From assembly GCA_905372875.1 (NCBI GenBank), contig CAJPQU010000103.1:1-6866 (forward strand): a DNA stretch of 6,866 nucleotides, in the 5' to 3' direction. The notes beneath the pieces were generated by a model. That model had not been told where the DNA came from. It worked only from the letters and a program-made list of their open reading frames with translations, and made no database searches. Positions 1 through 5,414 of this stretch are shown here, in pieces (position 1 is the first letter of the stretch; each line of letters begins with the position of its first letter). The position numbers were made by a program, and so were the translations under genes. The stretch comes from an uncultured Schwartzia sp. Lineage in GTDB: Bacteria > Bacillota > Negativicutes > Selenomonadales > Selenomonadaceae.

Positions 1-2
1 AC

Positions 3-347
3 GCGCGCCCCCCCAACTACCCTGATAAATCCGACCCCACAAACCGCCCCCGTCTCGGCAGCGGCCTCGTGATCAAACAGGCGGCCGGGCAATCCTACGT
101 CGGTGACGCAACGGCGGCGGCCATCATCAAGGGCCTCTGCGAAGCGAACGACATTCCCTACCAGACCTTCGCCAATCGCTCCTCCATCCCCGGCGGCTCC
201 ACTTTAGGCGCCATCGCCTCCGCCAATTTAGCCATGCGGGGACAAGACGTAGGTATTCCCCTCTTGGCCATGCATTCGGCGCGGGAAACCATGGCCACCG
301 CCGATCAGGAAGCGCTGACCCGCCTCCTCCGCGCCTTTTTCTCCTGA
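3..347 (+). CDS. M18 family zinc aminopeptidase, C-terminal part (5' end outside window)
   Basis: Reading frame 3 is open from the window edge to TGA at 345-347 and gives about 114 residues, the last quarter of a family usually around 430 residues long. It reads as the M18 (aspartyl aminopeptidase/aminopeptidase I type) C-terminus: PNYPDK and DPTNRP near the edge, then VIK, then NRSSIPGGSTLGAI, then GIPLLAMHSARE. The His of AMHS (codon 273-275) matches the last metal ligand of the family, and the GGSTLG segment lies in the active-site region. The family consists of cytosolic metallopeptidases that remove N-terminal residues from peptides. The GTG at 69 is only an internal codon, because homology continues upstream of it. 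Oddity: the family usually has HPN where this reads PPN, directly beside a run of seven C at 8-14, which may be an edge-of-sequence error. Identity of the family is secure; substrate preference is not. Confidence 0.9.
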   Translation, partial: ARPPNYPDKSDPTNRPRLGSGLVIKQAAGQSYVGDATAAAIIKGLCEANDIPYQTFANRSSIPGGSTLGAIASANLAMRGQDVGIPLLAMHSARETMATADQEALTRLLRAFFS

Positions 348-363
348 TTCTCACGATAAGATG

Positions 364-406
364 GCAGTGCCCCCAATCGTTGTCATCAAACGATTGGGGG
401 CACTGC
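364..406. terminator. Perfect 18-bp hairpin between convergent genes, two-way terminator
   Basis: Positions 364-381 and 389-406 are exact reverse complements with a 7-base loop (gtcatca). On the plus strand the stem is followed by ATTTTCC, a short T tract that suits termination of the aminopeptidase transcript. It also lies 79 bases beyond the stop of the convergent adenylate-forming gene, so it can end that transcript too, although the minus-strand T tract is poor. Confidence 0.8.
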
Positions 407-484
407 ATTTTCCTGGCGCCATAGTTTCTCGAAGCCTCTGTTACCATCCGTGATACTAAAGAACCCGGCGAAAGGAAAGCAGCC

Positions 485-1993
485 TTAAATTCTCCCGCCA
501 GATCCCACCGCAGACGGTTTCGCCCCAAAAGGCAGAGGTGCCGCCAGCAATCGCGCCGTGTCGATCCGGCCGTCCTCTTGGCGCGGCATCTCGGCCATCT
601 CTCGAAAATCCCGCGGCATCTTAAAGAGGGCTAACCGTTTTTGGAGATATTTCTTCAAGGCTTTCTCCTCGACGATGCCGTCCTTTTCCACCGTATAGAA
701 ACAGCAGCCGGCCTCGCCGCGCTGAGGGTCAGGGACGTCGACGACCGCCGCTTCCCTGATGCCAGGGTAAGAAAGAACCAATCTCTCAATCTCCCGAGGT
801 GCGATCTCCTCTCCCAAGCTTTCAATGTATGCTCCCCGGCGCCCCATAAGATAGACACAGCCCTCCTTATTCAGGCGCGCCATGTCGCCGGTGTGAAGCC
901 AACCGTCCCGCAACGCCGCAGCAGAGGCTTCGCCTTGCCGCCAATACCCATGCATGACATTCGGTCCCTGCACCCACAGTTCACCGATTTCACCGTGAGA
1001 AACCGGGAGCTCGTTTGCCCCTGCCACGCGAATACGCACGTCCGGGATCGCCTGTCCCACCGAACCGCCGCAAGATACTTCCGGGGGGCTCAGCGTCACC
1101 ACCGCCGCCTCCGTGAGCCCGTAACCTAACGCCACGCCAACGCCAAATTTCTGCCGAAAAGCGTCCTCTGCTTCCGGCGGCAGGCCGCGCCCCACCACTA
1201 AGGAGAAGCGCAGCGACTTCAGGTCAGCAGGCTCCGCTAATTTCGTGACGTAAGGCAAAGCCGACGGTGCGGCAACGATAACGGTAACCTGCATTGCCCG
1301 CGTCACATCGACGATTTTTTGCGGGGTAAAGGTTTCTAAGATGCTCACTGCCGCCCCTACATAGAGAGCGCACAACACCCCACAAACCCAACCCAAGGGC
1401 TGGTACACGGGCAGCGCGCACAGGACATTTTCGGTTCGCTGTAAGAGGACGGTCTGCTGCACGTCGATGGCATTCATGACGAGATTGCGATGGGACAGCA
1501 CCGAACCTCGCAGCGTGCCGTCGGGACTCGACCCATAAAAAATGGCGCAGGGCTCATCAGGACCGAACTCCTTCGGCAAAGGAGGCGGAGGCGGCAGTGT
1601 CGTAGGCTCGATGAGATCGGCCAAAGAAAGCTGAACCACCGGCGCGAAATTTTCCCGATCAAGAGCGGCGCTGAGATCCAAAGCCCGATCCGTCAGGCAA
1701 CAGTGGCAATCTGCATCCTTTAGGATGGCTGCCGTCTCTCGTTCCGTGAGTTGGAAATTGACGGGGACAAGGACCGCCCCTAAAGAGGCGACCGCCATGG
1801 CGGCGGCGATATACTCCGCCCGATTACGGGAGAAAACGGCTACCCGGGCCCCGCGCCGGATCCCTCGGGCATAAAGACGGCGGCGGCCGTTTTCTGCCGC
1901 CACCCGCAGCCCCAGGTAGGTCAAAGCGCCAAGTTGACTGTATACGGCGTCATCGCTGTCGTTCCCGCGCTGCAAAAGATCCTGGACGAGCAT
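485..1993 (-). CDS. AMP-dependent acyl-CoA synthetase/ligase family protein (ANL superfamily), divergent catalytic motifs
   Basis: The 502-residue product has the full length and layout of class I adenylate-forming enzymes, which activate a carboxylic acid with ATP and usually pass it to CoA. Visible motifs in order: ATP-binding loop at 152-163 followed by LSHRN (166-170), YGLTE at 291-295, HTGD at 367-370, the hinge region GRRGAYI with GEEIAPREIE (384-403), and a C-terminal PRQEDGRID (470-478). Several key positions are altered. The usual TSGTTGxPKG loop reads GSSPDGTLRG, with Lys to Arg at 162. The usual PRTxxGK lysine is Arg476. The hinge Asp is missing (GA at 387-388). The protein may be active with an unusual substrate, slow, or decaying, but the frame is intact. 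ATG at 1993 is supported by AAGGGAG at 2003-2009, nine bases upstream. It is transcribed alone, divergently from the transporter. Superfamily certain; substrate unknown. Confidence 0.85.
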   Translation of the reverse strand: MLVQDLLQRGNDSDDAVYSQLGALTYLGLRVAAENGRRRLYARGIRRGARVAVFSRNRAEYIAAAMAVASLGAVLVPVNFQLTERETAAILKDADCHCCLTDRALDLSAALDRENFAPVVQLSLADLIEPTTLPPPPPLPKEFGPDEPCAIFYGSSPDGTLRGSVLSHRNLVMNAIDVQQTVLLQRTENVLCALPVYQPLGWVCGVLCALYVGAAVSILETFTPQKIVDVTRAMQVTVIVAAPSALPYVTKLAEPADLKSLRFSLVVGRGLPPEAEDAFRQKFGVGVALGYGLTEAAVVTLSPPEVSCGGSVGQAIPDVRIRVAGANELPVSHGEIGELWVQGPNVMHGYWRQGEASAAALRDGWLHTGDMARLNKEGCVYLMGRRGAYIESLGEEIAPREIERLVLSYPGIREAAVVDVPDPQRGEAGCCFYTVEKDGIVEEKALKKYLQKRLALFKMPRDFREMAEMPRQEDGRIDTARLLAAPLPFGAKPSAVGSGGRI

Positions 1994-2026
1994 GAGGAAA
2001 AACTCCCTTCGGCTATGTTCCTTCCC

Positions 2027-2055
2027 ATTATAACGAATCCCGTCTCAAATGACCA
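2027..2055 (-). promoter_or_regulatory. Sigma-A-type promoter for the adenylate-forming gene
   Basis: On the minus strand TGGTCA (2055-2050; four of six consensus bases) is separated by 17 bases from a perfect TATAAT (2032-2027). Transcription would start near 2020, giving a leader of about 27 bases that contains the AAGGGAG ribosome site. Confidence 0.6.
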
Positions 2056-2159
2056 TAGACAACCATGAAGCGCCCCATCCCCTTGCCAAGGGCGACGCCG
2101 AAAATTCCGACAGTAAAGATAAGGAATTCACAAAAATATTGAAGGTTTTAAGAATAGTA
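2056..2159. other. Spacer between divergent promoters
   Basis: No gene is visible here. It contains an AATTCC / GGAATT inverted repeat (2103-2108 and 2123-2128, 14-base gap) and an A/T-rich stretch at 2130-2165 upstream of the transporter promoter. Either could bind a regulator of the divergent pair, but the repeat is short and may be chance. Confidence 0.25.
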
Positions 2160-2189
2160 TTTACTTTTTTGCCGCGAATATATTATAAT
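2160..2189 (+). promoter_or_regulatory. Sigma-A-type promoter for the anion transporter gene
   Basis: TTTACT (2160-2165; four of six consensus bases) lies 18 bases before a perfect TATAAT (2184-2189), within an A/T-rich stretch. It faces the transporter and would give a leader of about 175 bases before the GTG start at 2373. The leader holds no convincing ORF and only a weak stem (CCGCTGA 2244-2250 with TGAGCGG 2273-2279, one mismatch). No riboswitch class is recognised. Confidence 0.6.
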
Positions 2190-2372
2190 GAACAGTAAGG
2201 AAACACATCAGGACCGCACCATTAGCCATCGTCAGTAAAGCTGCCGCTGAGAGAATGATATCGCTTCTTTCCTGAGCGGAGAGAACTGGGGCATAGCGAA
2301 GGGAGGGATCGGAGAAAGTCCAAGAGATTCGCTCTACCATGCTCAACGCCATCGAAAAAGGGGGAATAACAA

Positions 2373-3779
2373 GTGCTAAAAACAGATTTTCAAAAGGGCC
2401 TGTTCACCGTCTTGGTGGGCGTAGCCATCTGGTTCTGCCCAATGCCGGACGGGCTAAAACCCGGCGCCTGGCACATGTTCGCCATCTTCGTCGCCACCAT
2501 CGTCGGCTTTATCCTGCACCCGCTGCCCATTGGGGCCATCGCGCTCATCGCCGTAGGCCTGTCAGGCTTTCTGAAGGTGCTGAAACCGGCTGAGGCCCTT
2601 TCGGGTTTCGGCAACGCCACCATCTGGCTCATCGTATCAGCCTTTCTCTTCGCCAAGGGCTTCATCAAGACGGGCCTCGGCCGCCGCATCGCCTATAAAA
2701 TCATGGCGGCCATCGCCACCAGCTCCTTAAAACTCGGCTACACTATGGCTATCACCGACCTCATCATCGCCCCAGCGACGCCCTCCAATACGGCCCGGGG
2801 CGGCGGCATCCTGTTCCCCATCGTCAAAAGCCTCTGCGCCGCCTTTGATTCGGAGCCGGGGCCCACGGGGAAAAAGATCGGTTCCTACCTGGTATCCTGT
2901 ACCTTCCAAAATAACTGTATCACCTCCTCCATGTTCATCACCGCCGTGGCCCCGAACCTCTTGGTGGTTTCCCTGGCCAAGGAAACGGCGGGGGTAGACA
3001 TCAGCTGGGGCCTGTGGGCATTGGCCTGCATCGTGCCCGGTCTTCTGGCCCTCCTCGTCTGCCCTTATCTTGTCTATAAGGTCTGCCCGCCGGAATTAAC
3101 CCAGACTCCGGAAGCGCCGGCATTGGCCAAAAAAGAATTGACCGCCATGGGGGCGATGACCCGGGACGAGAAGATCGTCTTCGGTACCTTCATCTTAGCG
3201 CTGATCCTCTGGGCCACTTCTTCTTTTACCGGGTTTAACGCCACCATGATCGCCCTTGTCTGCATCGGCATCATGCTGGTGGGCGGTGCCTTAGTCTGGG
3301 ATGACGTCACCACGGAAAAAGGCGCCTGGGATACGCTCTTTTGGATGGGCGGCCTGATGTCCCTGGCCACCGGCCTCGCCAAATCCGGCTTTGTGGATTG
3401 GTTTGCCAAGGGCGTGGCGGGAAGCCTCACGGGTATCTCGTGGCTCACGGCTCTCGTGGTGCTCTGCCTCATCAACATGTACGTCCATTACGCCTTTGCC
3501 AGTCTCTCGGCCCATGTGGGCGCAGTCTACGCTGCCTTCCTGGCGGTGGCCGTAGCGGCGGGAGCACCGCCGCTCTTAGCAGCGCTGGCCTTAGGCTGTG
3601 AGACAGGCATTATGGGCTGCCTGACCCACTATGCCACCGGCCCGGCCCCCATCTACTTCGGCGCCGGGTATCACAGTCAGCCGGAATGGTGGAAGATCGG
3701 CTTTATCTGCTCCATCTCCAGCCTGATCGCCTTCCTCATCGTCGGCCCCCTCTGGTGGAAAGTCTTGGGGCTTTGGTAA
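2373..3779 (+). CDS. DASS-family (SLC13-like) di/tricarboxylate anion transporter, CitT/TtdT type
   Basis: This 468-residue inner-membrane protein is almost entirely hydrophobic helices and matches the divalent anion:sodium symporter family, in particular the bacterial citrate, tartrate or 2-oxoglutarate exchangers. Signatures are APATPSNTARGGG (133-145, first substrate/cation loop), SLSAHVGAVYAAF (377-389, the equivalent second loop) and LTHYATGPAPIYFG (417-430). It would move a dicarboxylate such as malate, succinate, 2-oxoglutarate or tartrate, possibly by exchange. The second loop has SAH where sodium-coupled relatives have SNT, and the first SNT is followed two residues later by Arg142. 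The charged residues hint at sodium-independent exchange, which is inference. The GTG at 2373 is chosen because AAGGGGG (2358-2364) sits eight bases upstream and the residues that follow lead straight into the first helix. It is a single-gene unit with its own promoter and terminator. Exact substrate cannot be read from sequence. Confidence 0.9.
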   Translation: MLKTDFQKGLFTVLVGVAIWFCPMPDGLKPGAWHMFAIFVATIVGFILHPLPIGAIALIAVGLSGFLKVLKPAEALSGFGNATIWLIVSAFLFAKGFIKTGLGRRIAYKIMAAIATSSLKLGYTMAITDLIIAPATPSNTARGGGILFPIVKSLCAAFDSEPGPTGKKIGSYLVSCTFQNNCITSSMFITAVAPNLLVVSLAKETAGVDISWGLWALACIVPGLLALLVCPYLVYKVCPPELTQTPEAPALAKKELTAMGAMTRDEKIVFGTFILALILWATSSFTGFNATMIALVCIGIMLVGGALVWDDVTTEKGAWDTLFWMGGLMSLATGLAKSGFVDWFAKGVAGSLTGISWLTALVVLCLINMYVHYAFASLSAHVGAVYAAFLAVAVAAGAPPLLAALALGCETGIMGCLTHYATGPAPIYFGAGYHSQPEWWKIGFICSISSLIAFLIVGPLWWKVLGLW

Positions 3780-3796
3780 TCTTCTCCCATATACAC

Positions 3797-3830
3797 ACAG
3801 GCGGCCATTTCATGCGAAATGGCCGCCTGT
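3797..3830 (+). terminator. Intrinsic terminator of the transporter gene
   Basis: A perfect 15-bp stem (3797-3811 with 3816-3830) has an ATGC tetraloop, is GC-rich at its base half (GGCGGCC), and is followed by TATTTTATCCTT. It begins 17 bases after the stop codon of the transporter. Confidence 0.9.
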
Positions 3831-3879
3831 TATTTTATCCTTAAGATTTTCATTTCCCACCGCGTCCTCACCGCCCTCC

Positions 3880-4098
3880 CTTTTCCTTGAAGGGCTTACG
3901 GCCTGCCGAATTGCCAAGGAGCTGACCGCTCGTCACATCTTGACGGTCACGGGCAAAGAAAAATGGACCGCCAAGACCATCAAAGGGGTTCGCGCCAATG
4001 AGAAATACACGGGCTGTGCGAAAATCCAGAAGACTTGGTGCAATCTTAACCCTTTTCCCCGGGAAATTGACAAAGAGCCAATAACGCGTACGCCTTGA
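3880..4098 (+). pseudogene. Remnant of a large serine recombinase (recombinase domain fragment)
   Basis: Frame 1 from about 3880 to TGA at 4096-4098 encodes a fragment that closely resembles the Recombinase domain of large serine recombinases (transposon or phage integrases). It reads LFLEGLT, then RIAKELTARH, then TGKEKWTAKTIKG, then NEKYTGCAKIQKT. In intact proteins this pattern (FLEG..IA.EL...G..TP.GK..W....V..IL.NEKY.GD...QKT) follows the catalytic N-terminal domain. Here there is no catalytic domain, no start codon with a ribosome site, and the similarity fades after QKT (about 4041). Intact family members run to roughly 500 residues. The piece is therefore a decayed scar of a mobile element, squeezed between the transporter terminator and the methyltransferase promoter. 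The minus-strand frames over this stretch are shadows. Confidence 0.75.
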
Positions 4099-4123
4099 CA
4101 CCGAAGGAAAACTGCCATACAAT
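4095..4123 (+). promoter_or_regulatory. Near-consensus promoter of the methyltransferase gene
   Basis: A perfect TTGACA (4095-4100), a 17-base spacer and TACAAT (4118-4123, one change from consensus) face the methyltransferase. The -35 box overlaps the last codon and stop of the recombinase remnant. The leader would be about 45 bases. This is the strongest promoter in the window and suggests constitutive expression. Confidence 0.75.
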
Positions 4124-4160
4124 GAACGAAGTTATTGAGAATCTATATCAATTATTTTAC

Positions 4161-4167
4161 AGGGAGG
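4161..4167 (+). promoter_or_regulatory. Ribosome binding site deciding a GTG start
   Basis: AGGGAGG lies seven bases upstream of GTG at 4175. It fixes the start of the methyltransferase at this GTG rather than at later ATG codons. Confidence 0.8.
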
Positions 4168-4174
4168 CTTTTCC

Positions 4175-4981
4175 GTGAAAATAAAACTCAGCGGTGTATC
4201 GGAAACCTTGCTCATTCCTCTTTGGGCGCGAGCGGAAGAAACGAAACGGGCGGACGGTTTGATTCGAGATGAGTTTGCCGTACAGCTCGTCGAGCAAATC
4301 GACTATGACTTCGCCAAGTTCGCCCGCGCCAAATATTCGCAAACAGGCGTTGCCGTGCGCAGTTACATCCTCGATCATGAAACGACCGCTTTCATCGAAC
4401 AGCACCCCGACGCAGTCTGCATCAATCTTGCCTGCGGTCTTGACACGCGCTTTTATCGCGTGGATAACGGAAAGATCGACTGGTACAACCTCGACTTGCC
4501 CGATGTCATAGCGCTGCGCCAAAGGCTGCTGCCCGAAAAGAATGTGCGCATACACGAGCTGTCCGCCTCTGTCTTTGATGCCTCTTGGCTGCCGCAAATC
4601 GATCATGCGGGCCGCCCCGTCCTCATTCTCATGGAAGGCGCTGCCATGTACTTCACCGAAGAACAGATGCGCGATCTTTTCGCAATGCTCACAAAAGCCT
4701 TTGCCGACGCCTCCATGCTCATCGAGATCATGACCCCCTTCCTCGTCCGTCATCAGAAGCGTCAAGATTCCGTAGATACACAGAAAACGCCGTTTCAATG
4801 GGGCGTCAAGAGCGGCAAGGAGATAGAAAAGCTCAATTCTGCGATCACGTTTTGCAAGGAGCAGACCTTTTACGAAGGATTCCGCCGCCGCTGGGGCTGG
4901 CTCGGCATACTTTCCGTGATCCCATGGTGGAACAGAAACTGCAACAACAAGATTGCCTGCCTGCACTTTGCCGCCTCGTAA
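4175..4981 (+). CDS. Class I SAM-dependent methyltransferase, PPM1/LCMT-like (O-methyltransferase type)
   Basis: The 268-residue cytosolic protein belongs to the leucine carboxyl methyltransferase-like family (PPM1/LCMT/TcmP). Members transfer a methyl group from S-adenosylmethionine, usually to an oxygen or carboxylate. The SAM-binding motif I is at 84-95 (NLACGLDTRFYR, usual form LGAGLDTRxxR). YNLDLPDV at 104-111 supplies the acidic residue at the end of strand 2, and LILMEGAAMYFTEEQ (150-164) is the family's EGxxxYL segment. Bacterial members are scattered and often of unknown substrate, some in natural-product clusters; no such cluster is visible here. It is a single-gene unit with its own strong promoter, next to a recombinase scar, so acquisition by transfer is plausible. 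The stop codon lies inside an inverted repeat. The long antisense frame over it is a shadow. Family confident; substrate unknown. Confidence 0.88.
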   Translation: MKIKLSGVSETLLIPLWARAEETKRADGLIRDEFAVQLVEQIDYDFAKFARAKYSQTGVAVRSYILDHETTAFIEQHPDAVCINLACGLDTRFYRVDNGKIDWYNLDLPDVIALRQRLLPEKNVRIHELSASVFDASWLPQIDHAGRPVLILMEGAAMYFTEEQMRDLFAMLTKAFADASMLIEIMTPFLVRHQKRQDSVDTQKTPFQWGVKSGKEIEKLNSAITFCKEQTFYEGFRRRWGWLGILSVIPWWNRNCNNKIACLHFAAS

Positions 4982-5006
4982 GGCGCTAAAGTACAGACAG
5001 GCAATC
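4951..5006 (+). terminator. Long imperfect inverted repeat over the methyltransferase stop codon
   Basis: Arms 4951-4976 and 4981-5006 match as reverse complements at 22 of 26 positions around a CGTA loop. The left arm encodes the last residues of the methyltransferase, and the TAA spans 4979-4981. The stem is followed by TGATAAACGTTTTGC, a weak T tract, so termination is the simplest role. On the minus-strand RNA two of the mismatches become G-U pairs, so the hairpin would also form there. Confidence 0.6.
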
Positions 5007-5068
5007 TGATAAACGTTTTGCTCGAGAAACAAGTCTGCCTTACATTATATCTTCGATGGTGTTTGTCC

Positions 5069-5110
5069 GATATCCAAGTTCCTATGACTAATTTTTAGAT
5101 TTCTGTGGCC
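5069..5110 (-). repeat. Two tandem 21-bp units coding for (G/S)HRNL(K/D)I
   Basis: On the minus strand 5110-5090 reads GHRNLKI and 5089-5069 reads SHRNLDI. Five of seven codons encode the same residue with different third (or first, for Leu) positions: CAC/CAT, AGA/AGG, AAT/AAC, CTA/TTG, ATT/ATC. Only Gly/Ser and Lys/Asp differ in residue. Such a pattern suggests the repeat was, or descends from, coding sequence. No protein family is identified. Confidence 0.4.
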
Positions 5111-5145
5111 AATTTTTGCTGGCGGGGCTGTGCAAAATCTCGACC

Positions 5146-5169
5146 AAGGGGGTGCGAACGCACCCCCTT
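5146..5169. terminator. GC-rich palindromic hairpin
   Basis: AAGGGGGTGCG (5146-5156) and CGCACCCCCTT (5159-5169) are exact reverse complements two bases apart. The practical loop is CGAACG. A short T run follows on the plus strand and TT-rich sequence is sparse on the minus strand. It may act as a terminator for either side, for example for ATPase transcripts on the minus strand. Confidence 0.5.
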
Positions 5170-5303
5170 TCGCTATACCGAGAAGCCTTGTCCTATGCGG
5201 CTTCACGGATGATACTATTTTAACGATGGCAAGGGAGTGCAAGGTTAAATTGTATCGAAATTAGTGGTAAAAGGGAGAGCAAGAGAAACAGACCGCTTGT
5301 TTT

Positions 5304-5414
5304 TTAACTTGTCATTGCCGGTTGACCGCCATGGTACTTCCTGTCGTAGAGAAGGGCTGCCAATAGAACGACAGCGCAAGACCCCGCATTATGCACCAAG
5401 GCACCGGTGGTGGG
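5304..5414 (-). pseudogene. Out-of-frame C-terminal tail of the metal ATPase
   Basis: After the AAC codon at 5418-5416, skipping one G of the run 5412-5416 opens a minus-strand frame that continues the protein as PTTGALVHNAGS followed by the hydrophobic CAVVLLAALLYDRK, ending at TAA (5306-5304). That is the usual final membrane segment of this ATPase group (NP..GALVHNAGS...). In the frame as given, the protein instead ends HHRCLGA at 5389. The tail therefore belongs to the ATPase and is separated from it by a +1 frameshift, real or from sequencing. Confidence 0.8.

Larger units (their letters stand above)
4982..5303. other. Gene-free stretch between the methyltransferase and the damaged ATPase
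   Basis: No convincing gene lies here. The stretch contains the right arm of the inverted repeat at the methyltransferase end, a minus-strand 21-bp tandem repeat (5069-5110), a GC-rich hairpin (5146-5169) and a weaker stem (CCG-A-GAAGCC 5178-5187 with GGCTTC-A-CGG 5199-5208, followed by an A/T-rich run ending in TTTT). A 65-codon minus-strand frame from TTG at 5242 to 5045 covers these but has no ribosome site. The make-up suggests remnants of insertions rather than a functional gene. Confidence 0.5.

Noticed and set aside
641..1129. 162-codon plus-strand frame
   Set aside because: Shadow of the adenylate-forming gene, rich in Arg, Pro and His as expected for an antisense frame of GC-rich coding DNA.
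2081..2093. CCTTGCCAAGG short palindrome in the divergent spacer
   Set aside because: Only a five-pair stem with a tiny loop; such repeats are common by chance.
2161..2352. 63-codon minus-strand frame with a hydrophobic C-terminal segment, in the transporter leader
   Set aside because: No ribosome site precedes its ATG (the upstream minus-strand sequence is TTCCCCC-type), it runs antisense to the likely transporter leader, and it resembles no family I know.
4067..4072. First TTGACA box upstream of the methyltransferase
   Set aside because: No -10-like hexamer lies 16-18 bases downstream; the second TTGACA at 4095 has a good one.
3868..4122. 84-codon minus-strand frame
   Set aside because: The opposite strand carries recognisable recombinase homology; this frame has no ribosome site and no family features.
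4157..5032. 291-codon minus-strand frame
   Set aside because: It is the antisense shadow of the methyltransferase, whose motifs, ribosome site and promoter are all on the plus strand.
5045..5242. 65-codon minus-strand frame starting at TTG
   Set aside because: It reads through a GC-rich hairpin, has no ribosome site and no recognisable domain; only the short HRNL repeat inside it is notable, and that is listed as a repeat.
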